Of a stretch of 36,622 nt of DNA, positions 22,807 to 30,179 are shown one piece after another. This stretch comes from JADYYB01 sp964402985 (lineage in GTDB: Bacteria > Pseudomonadota > Alphaproteobacteria > Rhizobiales > Kaistiaceae), in assembly GCA_964402985.1 (NCBI GenBank), contig CAYOET010000253.1, positions 1 to 36,622 of the forward strand, in the 5' to 3' direction. The notes under the pieces are model-generated. The model searched no databases. It worked only from the letters and a program-made list of their open reading frames with translations, and had not been told where the DNA came from. The position numbers and the translations under genes were made by a program. Numbering within the stretch: position 1 is the first letter of the stretch; the number at the start of each line of letters is the position of its first letter.

Positions 22807-24009
22807 TCAGCCCATGAGATCAGACTCGGGCGTCGAGCCGATCTTGTGGATCGTGAGGTCGGCGCCGCGCCGCTCCTCCTCGGCGGTGAGGCGAAGGCCG
22901 AGCACCATGTCGAGGATGGAATAGACGACGAGGCCGGCGAGGAACGCATAGCCGGCGCCCATCAGCGAGCCGACGATCTGGCCCAGCGTCGAGACCCCGC
23001 CCATACCGCCCAGAGCGGTGAGGCCGAAGATGCCGGCGGCGATACCGCCCCACAGGCCGCACAGGCCATGGAGCGGCCATACGCCGAGGACGTCGTCGAT
23101 CTTGAGGCGAAACTGGGCGAGTTCGAAGCCCTTCACGAAGATCACGCCGGCGATGGCGCCGACGGCGAGGCTGCCGATCGGGTGCATGACGTCGGACCCG
23201 GCGCAGACCGCGACGAGGCCGGCGAGCGCGCCGTTGTGGATGAAGCCGGGGTCGGCCTTGCCGACGATGAGGGCGGCGAGGATGCCGCCAACCATGGCCA
23301 TCAGCGAGTTCACGGCGACGAGGCCGGAGATGCCGGCAAGCGACTGCGCGGACATCACGTTGAATCCGAACCAGCCGATGCACAGGAGCCACGAGCCGAG
23401 GGCCAGCCAGGGGATGGACGAGGGCGGGAAGCCGCCGCTCGGGGCCGAACCCGTAGTGTAGCGGCCGAGCCGCGGGCCGAGGCGAAGGACGGCGGCAAGC
23501 GCGATCCAGCCGCCGACGGCGTGGACCACGATCGAGCCGGCGAAATCCTTGAACGGCGCGCCGAACGTGGCGGAGAACCACCCCTGGAGGTCGCCGCCCC
23601 AGATGAGCCCTTCGAAGAAGGGATAGACGAGCGCCACGATCGCGAAGGTGGCGACGCATTGCGGCAGGAACTTCATCCGCTCGGCAATGCCGCCGGAGAT
23701 GATCGCCGGCACCGCTGCGGCGAAGGTGGTGAGAAAGAAGAAGAGGACGAGCCGGAAGCCGTTGGGGCCAAAGCCTTCGCCGTTGGCGAGGGAGTCGGCG
23801 CCGGCGAAGAAATGGTAGCCGTAGGCGACGAGGTAGCCGATGAAGAAATAGGCCACCGTCGAGATGGCGAAGTCCGCGAGGATCTTCACCAGGGCGTTGA
23901 CTTGGTTCTTGCGCCTGACGGTGCCGACCTCGAGGAAGGCGAAGCCGCCATGCATCGCGAACACCAGGATCGCGCCGATCAATACGAAAAGGACGTCCCC
24001 GCCAGCCAT
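22807..24009 (-). CDS. amtB: Ammonium transporter (Amt), second paralogue
   Basis: Four hundred residues, the normal length for an Amt without a signal peptide; it begins directly with the first membrane helix (GGDVLFVLIGAILVFAMHGG). Eleven helices are visible. The pore histidines are H163 (GSIVVHAVGGW) and H314 (VWPLHGLCGLWGG). It is only distantly similar to the neighbouring amtB1, so the pair is not a recent tandem duplication. GGAGGGG precedes the ATG at 24009. It lies 273 bases downstream of glnK on the same strand, the classic arrangement for a GlnK-gated transporter. A weak -24/-12 element (24062-24076) may give it extra expression. Confidence 0.93.
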   Translation of the reverse strand: MAGGDVLFVLIGAILVFAMHGGFAFLEVGTVRRKNQVNALVKILADFAISTVAYFFIGYLVAYGYHFFAGADSLANGEGFGPNGFRLVLFFFLTTFAAAVPAIISGGIAERMKFLPQCVATFAIVALVYPFFEGLIWGGDLQGWFSATFGAPFKDFAGSIVVHAVGGWIALAAVLRLGPRLGRYTTGSAPSGGFPPSSIPWLALGSWLLCIGWFGFNVMSAQSLAGISGLVAVNSLMAMVGGILAALIVGKADPGFIHNGALAGLVAVCAGSDVMHPIGSLAVGAIAGVIFVKGFELAQFRLKIDDVLGVWPLHGLCGLWGGIAAGIFGLTALGGMGGVSTLGQIVGSLMGAGYAFLAGLVVYSILDMVLGLRLTAEEERRGADLTIHKIGSTPESDLMG

Positions 24010-24061
24010 TCCACCCCTCCAGAACGGCGCGTCGGAACGCGCGCCTTGGACGGAGCATGAT

Positions 24062-24076
24062 TCAACGCGCATGCCA
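24062..24076 (-). promoter_or_regulatory. Possible weak sigma-54 element before amtB2
   Basis: On the minus strand TGGCAT, five bases, TTGA. The -24 element has one mismatch and the -12 element lacks its usual GC, so this is only a candidate. It is 53 bases upstream of the amtB2 start. The spacing, and the shared TTGA at -12 with the glnK element, are the reasons to list it. Confidence 0.3.
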
Positions 24077-24179
24077 AATAGGCAAACGCGCAAAATCGAG
24101 GCAGTTGGCCGGGCGGACCCGAGAGCCTACCGACCTACCGTGGGGTCAACGCCGGTCCATTAGGCAATTGCGCAAGAAA

Positions 24180-24226
24180 GAGGCAGCGCCTATGCCTCAA
24201 ATCCGGGCGCCCGCGAAGCCCGGATT
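24180..24226 (-). other. Double hairpin between glnK and amtB2
   Basis: Two perfect inverted repeats lie side by side: AATCCGGGC (24200-24208) with GCCCGGATT (24218-24226), and GAGGCA (24180-24185) with TGCCTC (24193-24198). On the minus strand they directly follow glnK. No T run follows, so they are more likely to shape mRNA stability than to end transcription. The rest of 24010-24282 shows nothing further except the weak promoter. Confidence 0.5.
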
Positions 24227-24282
24227 GGGGCCGCCGGAAGACACGCTCCCAGCGGCAACGAAGCGAACGGGCGAGGCGAGTG

Positions 24283-24621
24283 CTAGAGCGCGGAGGCGTC
24301 GGTCTCGCCGGTGCGGATGCGGACGACGTGGTCGAGCGGGAAGACGAAGATCTTGCCGTCGCCGATCTGACCGGTGCGGGCAGCGACGGTGATCGCCTCG
24401 ACCACCGCGTCGACCGATTCGCTCGGTACCGCAACCTCGATCTTGAGCTTGGGCAGGAAGCTCACCGCGTATTCGGTGCCACGGTAAATCTCGGTGTGGC
24501 CCTTCTGGCGTCCGTAACCCTTTACTTCCGTCACGGTCAGGCCCTGGACGCCGAGAGCGGTCAACGCATCCCGGACCTCGTCCAGCTTGAACGGCTTGAT
24601 GACGGCCATCACGATCTTCAT
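24283..24621 (-). CDS. glnK: Nitrogen regulatory PII protein GlnK
   Basis: The protein has 112 residues, exactly the PII length. It starts MKIVMAVIKPFKLDEVR and has the T-loop with the uridylylation tyrosine Y51 in YRGTEYAV. The B-loop region TGQIGDGKIFV and the C-terminal RIRTGETDASAL segment are present too. PII proteins sense 2-oxoglutarate and ATP/ADP and block Amt channels when nitrogen is plentiful; the two Amt genes immediately downstream make GlnK a better call than GlnB. AGAGGA five bases upstream fixes the ATG at 24621. A sigma-54-like promoter (24708-24722) and a terminator-like hairpin (24648-24698) lie in its leader. Confidence 0.95.
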   Translation of the reverse strand: MKIVMAVIKPFKLDEVRDALTALGVQGLTVTEVKGYGRQKGHTEIYRGTEYAVSFLPKLKIEVAVPSESVDAVVEAITVAARTGQIGDGKIFVFPLDHVVRIRTGETDASAL

Positions 24622-24647
24622 GTTCCTCTTGATCCTCGCTCGTTGCA

Positions 24648-24698
24648 AAAGGGCGGCGCCGAAATGGCTCCACCCCAGCCTCCATGGCGCCGCCCTTT
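24648..24698 (-). other. Terminator-like hairpin in the glnK leader
   Basis: A perfect 13-bp stem (24648-24660 with 24686-24698; core GGGCGGCGCC / GGCGCCGCCC) encloses a 25-base loop. On the minus strand it ends in CCCTTTTGC, resembling an intrinsic terminator. The loop itself contains a smaller GGCT/AGCC pairing. It starts about where transcription from the upstream sigma-54-like site should begin and ends 27 bases before the glnK ATG. It could be an attenuator for glnK, or the terminator of tesB with the promoter misjudged. Confidence 0.6.
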
Positions 24699-24707
24699 CA
24701 ATTGGCG

Positions 24708-24722
24708 TGCCAAATGCCGCAG
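24708..24722 (-). promoter_or_regulatory. Sigma-54-like promoter of glnK
   Basis: On the minus strand TGGCAC, GCCAA, TTGA: the -24 half is perfect (TGGCACG) and the spacing is right, but the -12 half has TTGA instead of TTGC. Predicted start is near 24697, leaving a leader of about 75 bases. Context (glnK and amt genes) supports it. Confidence 0.55.
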
Positions 24723-24907
24723 GCAGGCGCGGACATGGTCAAGAAACCGTGCTGGAGCCTGGTCCCGGCGGCCGGTGCCTAGGATAGAGGCAAAACGCCG
24801 GGCCGTCGCGTAGCGCTCTCCAGCCTTCACGACGTTGCACTTCAAACGTGACTCCGCACCCGGCTTGCGCCGGGGAGGCGGGGGTAGGGAGGAGCGGCGA
24901 GCGAAGG

Positions 24908-25792
24908 TCAGGGCGAGAGGCGGTTCCTGTCCGTTTCGCCGAGGAGGCGGACGAGGCCTTCCTGGGCGGTCGAGGCGATGAGGGTGCCGTCGGCGGTGAA
25001 GAGGCTGCCGCGGTTGAAGCTGCGGGCCGCCGAGGCCGATGGGCTGTCCTGGACGTAGAGGAGCCACTGGTCGGCGCGGAAGGGGCGGTGGAACCACATG
25101 CCGTGATCGAGGCTCGCCGCCATGACGTCGGGGTCGAAGACGCTCTTGCCGTGATAGCGGAGCGAGGTGTCGAGAAGCGTCATGTCGGAGGCGTAGGCGA
25201 GCACGCAGCGGTGGATCGCCGGATCGTCGGGGAGTTTCCCCGCGGCACGGACCCAGACCGCCTGGTCGGTCATGCCCCGCGCCCGGCCGACATAAGAATC
25301 GGGGTCGACCGGGCGGACCTCGATCGGGCGATCGCGGCGCCAGTACCGGCGGATCGGCTCGGGCGCCCGGTCCATGTATTTCTCGATGAGCTCGGCCTCG
25401 CTGGGGAGCGACTCCGGCGGCGGGGCGTGTGGCATATGGATCTGGTGCTCGACGCCGGTTTCCTCGCCGTGGAAGGAGACTGACATCGAGAAGATGGCGT
25501 GGCCGTGCTGGATGGCGACGACCCGGCGCGTCGAAAAGCTCTTGCCGTCGCGGATGCGGTCGACCTCGTAGATGATCGGGATGCTCGGGTCGCCGGTACG
25601 CATGAAATAGGCGTGGAGCGAATGGGCCGGCCGACCCTCGACGGTGCGGGTCGCGGCGACCAGCGCCTGACCGATGACCTGGCCGCCGAAGACGCGCTGC
25701 CATCCCTCGAGCGGGCTCTGGCCGCGGAAGAGGTTGTGCTCCAGCGGCTCGAGATCGAGAATGGTGAGGAGCCGTTCGAGGGCAGTGGACAT
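24908..25792 (-). CDS. tesB: Acyl-CoA thioesterase II
   Basis: A double hot-dog thioesterase of 294 residues, close to the 286 of E. coli TesB. N-terminal half: FRGQSPLEGWQRVFGGQVIGQAL and SLHAYFMRTGDPSIPIIYEV. C-terminal half holds the catalytic residues D203 (YASDMTLLDT), S227 (ASLDHGMWFHR) and Q277 (STAQEG), which match the Asp/Thr/Gln triad of TesB, with Ser in place of Thr. It hydrolyses medium to long acyl-CoAs in the cytoplasm. GGGAGG stands 9 bases before the ATG at 25792. It is divergent from the ubiquinone-type hydroxylase with 88 bases between, and upstream of glnK on the same strand, an order often seen in Rhizobiales. A palindrome near 24865-24885 follows the stop. Confidence 0.92.
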   Translation of the reverse strand: MSTALERLLTILDLEPLEHNLFRGQSPLEGWQRVFGGQVIGQALVAATRTVEGRPAHSLHAYFMRTGDPSIPIIYEVDRIRDGKSFSTRRVVAIQHGHAIFSMSVSFHGEETGVEHQIHMPHAPPPESLPSEAELIEKYMDRAPEPIRRYWRRDRPIEVRPVDPDSYVGRARGMTDQAVWVRAAGKLPDDPAIHRCVLAYASDMTLLDTSLRYHGKSVFDPDVMAASLDHGMWFHRPFRADQWLLYVQDSPSASAARSFNRGSLFTADGTLIASTAQEGLVRLLGETDRNRLSP

Positions 25793-25880
25793 CAGTGCAG
25801 GCCTCCCTGGGGACCAAAGGCATGCATGAGACGCAGAGCTATCGTCAAGGAAGGGGCTCGCCCCTGCGCAGGGACCTGAA

Positions 25881-27098
25881 ATGCAGGAAACGCTTCACTC
25901 GGACGTGGTGATCGCCGGCGGCGGCGCGGTCGGGCTGTCGCTCGCCGTGGCGCTCAAGGCCGGCGCGCCCGGGCTGTCGGTGACGCTGGTCGACATCGCG
26001 CCGGTCGGAACCCCGCCGCGCGACGAGCGGGCGTCGGCGATCTCGGCGGCGGCGCGGAAAATGTTCGAGACGCTGGGGCTGTGGGGCGAATTCGCCCCGG
26101 CCGCGCAGCCGATCGTCGCCATGGACATCACCGACAGCCGGGGGCAGGACCGGGTGCGGCCGGTGCTTCTCTCTTTCGAACCGGGCGAGGGCACGCTCGG
26201 GCACATGGTGCCGAACGGGCTCCTCCACGGGACCCTGCAGCGCGCCGCCACCGAGGCGGGGGTCATGCTGCTCGGCTCGAGCGAGGTCAGGGATTTCGCC
26301 GCCGGTCCGGGGCGCATCGCGATCACGCTCGGCGACGGCCGGGCGATGAGCGCGTCGCTCCTCGTCGCCGCCGATGGCGGACGATCGAAGCTGCGTGCGC
26401 TCGCCGGCATCCCGGTGCTGTCCTGGGCCTACAAACAATCGGCGATCGTGACGACCGTCGAGCACGACAAGGACCATCATGGGCGAGCGGTCGAGCATTT
26501 CCTGCCCTCGGGGCCGTTTGCCATCCTGCCGCTGCCCGGCAAGCGCTCGTCGCTGGTATGGACCGAGCCGGAGACGGAAGCCCCGCGCCTCCTCGCGCTG
26601 GCCGAGGCCGAGTTCACGACCGAGCTCGAGCGGCGCTTCGGCTACCGGCTCGGGGCGGTGCGGCCGATCGGCAAGCGCCAGGCCTTCCCGCTTTCGCTGC
26701 TGCTGGCACGGAGTTTCGTCGCGCCGCGCTTCGCGCTCGCCGGGGACGCCGCGCACGTGATCCATCCGGTGGCGGGGCAGGGGCTCAATCTCGGCCTCAA
26801 GGACGCCGCGGCACTCGCCGAAGCGGTGGTCGACGCGCACCGGCTGGGGCTCGACATCGGGCAGGGATCGGTGCTCGAACGATACGCGGCCTGGCGGCGC
26901 TTCGACACCGTGCGGATGGCGGTGGCCACCGACGCGTTCAACCGCCTCTTCTCCAACGACAACCCGCTCCTGCGCCTCGCGCGCGATCTCGGCCTCGGCG
27001 TCGTCGACCGCCTCACGGAGCTCAAGGGCCTCTTCGCAGCGGAAGCCGGCGGGCTGGTCGGGCCGGCGCCGCGGCTTCTGCGCGGCGAACCGATCTGA
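25881..27098 (+). CDS. FAD-dependent monooxygenase of the UbiH/UbiF/COQ6 family (ubiquinone ring hydroxylase)
   Basis: The 405-residue protein has the FAD-binding GGGAVG at 13-18 with SDVVIAGG before it, the DERASAISAAARKMFETLGLW segment typical of the family near 48-68, and the second FAD motif ALAGDAAHVIHPVAGQGLNLGLKD near 283-306. Members hydroxylate the ubiquinone precursor ring at C1, C5 or C6 using O2 and NAD(P)H at the inner membrane. Alphaproteobacteria use varied sets (UbiH, UbiF, UbiL, UbiM), and the position cannot be assigned by eye, so no symbol is given. GGGA precedes the ATG at 25881 by 6 bases. It is divergent from tesB. Confidence 0.9.
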   Translation: MQETLHSDVVIAGGGAVGLSLAVALKAGAPGLSVTLVDIAPVGTPPRDERASAISAAARKMFETLGLWGEFAPAAQPIVAMDITDSRGQDRVRPVLLSFEPGEGTLGHMVPNGLLHGTLQRAATEAGVMLLGSSEVRDFAAGPGRIAITLGDGRAMSASLLVAADGGRSKLRALAGIPVLSWAYKQSAIVTTVEHDKDHHGRAVEHFLPSGPFAILPLPGKRSSLVWTEPETEAPRLLALAEAEFTTELERRFGYRLGAVRPIGKRQAFPLSLLLARSFVAPRFALAGDAAHVIHPVAGQGLNLGLKDAAALAEAVVDAHRLGLDIGQGSVLERYAAWRRFDTVRMAVATDAFNRLFSNDNPLLRLARDLGLGVVDRLTELKGLFAAEAGGLVGPAPRLLRGEPI

Positions 27099-27294
27099 CC
27101 ATCGCCGGGGATGGCGCGACGGGCCGGAAGGTTGCTCCCGATTGCGCCGATGTCGTCAACCCGGTAGCGACTATCGCGAAGGCGAGTGGTGGAACCCGCT
27201 TGCCGCATGATAGTTATAGTAAAGCTTGAGCCGCCTCAGTTTCGCCTACGAGATGATCGACTCGGACGCGTGCGTAAAACCAGACAGGCGGCTA

Positions 27295-27310
27295 TGATTC
27301 GCGAGAATCA
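27295..27310. promoter_or_regulatory. Palindrome with two GANTC methylation sites before the glycosyltransferase gene
   Basis: TGATTC (27295-27300), GCGA, GAATCA (27305-27310): a perfect 6-bp inverted repeat. Each half is a GANTC site, the CcrM target in alphaproteobacteria. It lies 25 bases before the ATG at 27335. The rest of 27099-27294 shows no clear element. Confidence 0.35.
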
Positions 27311-27334
27311 CTTGGGATGAGGGTGCGCTACCCC

Positions 27335-28309
27335 ATGCAAGACATCTCGGTGGTGATCCCCTGCCGTAACGGGGCGGGAACGCTGGCGACGACGATCCGC
27401 TCGCTATCGGGCGAGGCGGAGGTCATCGGCGAGATTCTCGTCGTCGACGCACAGTCGAGCGACGGCTCGGCGCGGCTCGCCACGCAACTCGGGCGCGACC
27501 TCGGCTTGCCGGTGCGGGTGATCGGCGCGGCGGTGGGCTGCGCCGGGGCGACGCGCAACGCCGGCCTCGACGAGGCCAAGGGGCGGTTCGTCTACTTCAT
27601 CGATGCCGACGACGAGCATTTGCCGGGCGGCCTCCGCGGCCTTCGCGCGGCGCTTCTCGCCAAGCCGGAGGCCAAGCTCGCGGTCGGCCCGTTCATCCGC
27701 TCGACGGTCGGGGTCAAGACGCGGCAGAAGTCGCCGCGCGGCTATGGACCCTCGACGCTCGCCAACGCCGCCCTCTATGTGCGCGGTAACATCCCCTCGA
27801 TCGGCGTCGGCAGCGGCCTCGCCGACCGCGCGGCGATCGGCGACCTCCGCTTCCCGGTCGACCTTCCCTACGATGAGGACACGCTGTTCTGGGCGGCGCT
27901 CCTCGCGCGCCACGCGGTGGCGGCGTCCGAGGTGCCGACCTTCATCTACCACGTCGACACGCGGCGCGCCGACGACCGCTTCGTGATGTCGCCGCGGCGC
28001 GCGTTCCTCGCCTGGCGGGCGAGCGTGCGGCAGCTCGCCCGGTTCGGCGTCGAGGACAAGGCGCTGCGCATGCGCGAGGGGATCGTCGCGCTCAAGATCG
28101 CGCGCGTCCACTACGCCCGCGGCCTCTACGACACGGCGGCGCGCTTCCTGCGCGTGGCCGAGGCCGCGCCGCAAACCTTCGGCGGACGCTGGCGCGCGAT
28201 GCGTTACCGCTTCAAGATCGGCGCGGCGTTGCGCTCAGCCGAGGGCGACACGGCCGAGGCGCCGACGCGCACGCGCCGCAATTTCGCGCGCGCCAACGCC
28301 CGGCCGTAG
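27335..28309 (+). CDS. Family 2 (GT-A) glycosyltransferase
   Basis: The 324-residue enzyme starts with the classic ISVVIPCRNGAGTLATTIRSL strand-helix of GT2 proteins. ILVVDAQSSDGS follows, then GCAGATRNAGL, and the nucleotide-sugar/metal-binding acidic motif FIDADDEH near residues 87-94. A later DLPYDEDTLFW provides the likely catalytic base region (ED). There is no membrane helix, so it works on the cytoplasmic face with a lipid-linked or soluble acceptor. The ATG at 27335 begins the family-like sequence and has AGGG 11 bases before it; the ATG at 27317 lacks any ribosome site. Its stop is 10 bases from the converging propeller gene. Sugar and acceptor are unknown. Confidence 0.85.
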   Translation: MQDISVVIPCRNGAGTLATTIRSLSGEAEVIGEILVVDAQSSDGSARLATQLGRDLGLPVRVIGAAVGCAGATRNAGLDEAKGRFVYFIDADDEHLPGGLRGLRAALLAKPEAKLAVGPFIRSTVGVKTRQKSPRGYGPSTLANAALYVRGNIPSIGVGSGLADRAAIGDLRFPVDLPYDEDTLFWAALLARHAVAASEVPTFIYHVDTRRADDRFVMSPRRAFLAWRASVRQLARFGVEDKALRMREGIVALKIARVHYARGLYDTAARFLRVAEAAPQTFGGRWRAMRYRFKIGAALRSAEGDTAEAPTRTRRNFARANARP

Positions 28310-28319
28310 CGCTTCGCCG

Positions 28320-29282
28320 CTACGCCTCCGCCGGATCGATGAGCTCCGCGATGGCGATGCCGGCCTCGCCAGCAACCGAATAGAGCAGGTAGAGGCGGCC
28401 GTCCTCCGCATAGAGAGCCGGGTCGCGGAGCGCGTGCTCGCGCGCCCTGCTCGGCCCCGGGCGGGAGACGGTGACCGGGAGATCGGCGCCCTCCCAGGCG
28501 AACTCGGGGCGCAATACCGAGCGGGGCGGGGTGGCGATCCACTGCGCGGCGAGGAGGTCGATGGTGCTGTAGAGGATCTGCTCCGGCCGATCGCCGATGC
28601 GGGTGAAATAGACGTCGAGGATGTCGCCGCGGGCGCGGAGGGCGACATGGCGGACATCGCCGGGCCGGTTGCCCATCGGATGATGCATCGGGAAGGCGGG
28701 CCGGCGGTTCCGCGCGAAGCGCGCCAAGCCGTCGGGCGAGCGGTAGGTGACGCCGCCCTTCGACATGCCGATCCAACCGTCCCGCCAGGGGAGTCCGCGG
28801 AAGTAGAACCCGGCCAGCGGCTCCGGCCGGCCGGTAAAGTCTATGCCGTCGCCCGACAGCGCGAGGAAGGTGCGCGGCGCGCGGTCGGCGAGCGAGCCGC
28901 CATGGAAGTACATGCGGACCTGCCGCGCGGTCTCGTCGACATGGACGTCGGGCGCGGACATGTAGAGCGCCACGCCGGGAGCGTCGGCAAGGCGGAGGCT
29001 GCCGGGGGCGTGGACGCGCCACGGACCGGTGAGGGTATCGGCATAGGCGAGCCCGATCGACCGGCCGTTGAGATGCGAGCCGAAATAGAGGTAGTAGCGT
29101 CCGAGCCGCCCGGGAACCCAGTCGGGCACCCGGATGAGCGAGGGACCGTTGACGTTCGCCCCCCAGGCCGCGCCGAGCATGCCCGGTTCGACGATCGGCC
29201 GGTCGACGAGACGCACCGCGCGAATGCCGGCCGGCGGGGGCGGCCGCCAGAAGGCGCGGCGGACGTAGTCGCTCAGGCGCAT
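28320..29282 (-). CDS. Predicted five-bladed beta-propeller, glycosyl-hydrolase-like protein
   Basis: The 320-residue cytoplasmic-type protein has no signal peptide. Repeated strand motifs such as RYYLYFGSHLNGRSIGLAYAD, TGPWRVH, MYFHGG, DVYFTRIGD and RLYLLYSVAGEAGIAIAEL are like those of the GH32/GH43/GH68 five-bladed propellers. DVHVDE and RDPALY could be catalytic-type acidic positions, but I cannot identify a full catalytic set. It may bind or trim a glycan; the hydrolase label is a fold guess. It starts 27 bases after the sulfotransferase stop (same strand), so they form an operon, and it converges on the glycosyltransferase. Confidence 0.55.
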   Translation of the reverse strand: MRLSDYVRRAFWRPPPPAGIRAVRLVDRPIVEPGMLGAAWGANVNGPSLIRVPDWVPGRLGRYYLYFGSHLNGRSIGLAYADTLTGPWRVHAPGSLRLADAPGVALYMSAPDVHVDETARQVRMYFHGGSLADRAPRTFLALSGDGIDFTGRPEPLAGFYFRGLPWRDGWIGMSKGGVTYRSPDGLARFARNRRPAFPMHHPMGNRPGDVRHVALRARGDILDVYFTRIGDRPEQILYSTIDLLAAQWIATPPRSVLRPEFAWEGADLPVTVSRPGPSRAREHALRDPALYAEDGRLYLLYSVAGEAGIAIAELIDPAEA

Positions 29283-29309
29283 CGCTCGGCCTCGGTCAAC
29301 CGCTCGGCC

Positions 29310-30098
29310 TCACACGTGGCGGACGCCGAAGAGGCGGGCGCCGACCACTCGAACCGCGTCGAGACGGGCCTTCCGGCGCTCGCGGCGAAGGGTCTTCCCG
29401 AGACCGAAGCGGCCTTCCCAATGGCTTTCGGAGCGGTCGGCGTCGACGCCGTCGAGGACGGCCTCCCAGGAGGCGTCGCGCTCATAGCCGAACTCGATCA
29501 GCTCGGGGGTGATCGGCCCGCTGGCGGCGAGCTGGCCGGCGAGACGCGGAAGGTGCTGGCGCCAATTGCCGATGCGGTCGCCGCTGATCGGGCGAACGCC
29601 GCCGAGCGCGGCGACCGATTTGGCCGAGGGGTCGGCGACGCGGTGGAAGTCGCTGAAGGCGGCGCGGGTGCGGAGGAAGGGCAGGCGCTCGGCGATGGTC
29701 GCCTGGACCGCGTCGGGGGAGGCGACGAGGTCCTCGTAGCGGACGAGCAGGAAATTGGGGTGTGCGCGGAAGCGGCGTGCATGGTCGATCTGCCATTTCC
29801 AGAGGGCGAGCGGGGTCCAGTAGCGCGCGCTGTCCGAACCGTGCTTGCTGACCACCGCGTCGCGCGGGTCGCGGAGCATGCAGAGGACGAAGAAGCGGCG
29901 GTCGACGCGGAGGCGGGGGCCGACGAAGGCGAGATCGAAGGGGCGTTTGGTGAGGTAGATCTCGGTATTGCGGCGGTGGGCGGTGAGCGGCGCTTCGTGC
30001 GGCTCCACGCCGTCGATGTCGAAACAGGCCGCCATGCATTCGGCCAGAAGGGTGGTCCCGGTGCGCGGGCCGACGCCGACGATGTGGATGCGATACAT
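29310..30098 (-). CDS. PAPS-type sulfotransferase family protein
   Basis: The 262-residue protein begins directly with the strand-loop-helix for 3'-phosphoadenosine-5'-phosphosulfate: IHIVGVGPRTGTTLLAE, with the phosphosulfate-binding loop PRTGTT at 11-16. The 3'-phosphate motif is RDPRDAVVS at 76-84 (S84), followed by NFLLVRYEDL, all in the usual order and spacing. Such enzymes move sulfate to a sugar, lipid or protein. With a glycosyltransferase and a propeller protein next door, a sulfated surface glycan is the likely product (inference). No PAPS-synthesis gene is in the window. The ATG at 30098 gives the canonical N-terminus but has no strong ribosome site. Divergent from the alpha/beta hydrolase gene. 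Confidence 0.82.
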   Translation of the reverse strand: MYRIHIVGVGPRTGTTLLAECMAACFDIDGVEPHEAPLTAHRRNTEIYLTKRPFDLAFVGPRLRVDRRFFVLCMLRDPRDAVVSKHGSDSARYWTPLALWKWQIDHARRFRAHPNFLLVRYEDLVASPDAVQATIAERLPFLRTRAAFSDFHRVADPSAKSVAALGGVRPISGDRIGNWRQHLPRLAGQLAASGPITPELIEFGYERDASWEAVLDGVDADRSESHWEGRFGLGKTLRRERRKARLDAVRVVGARLFGVRHV

Positions 30099-30179
30099 GC
30101 CCGCGTGGATACGATGCGCTGACCCAATGGTCGAGGGGCTGGGCGCCCTTGCGCACCGACGTCGCGGGGGTCGGGCCGC

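Noticed and set aside
28434..30122. Open frame of 562 codons on the plus strand
   Set aside because: Antisense across two real genes (propeller and sulfotransferase); no motif.
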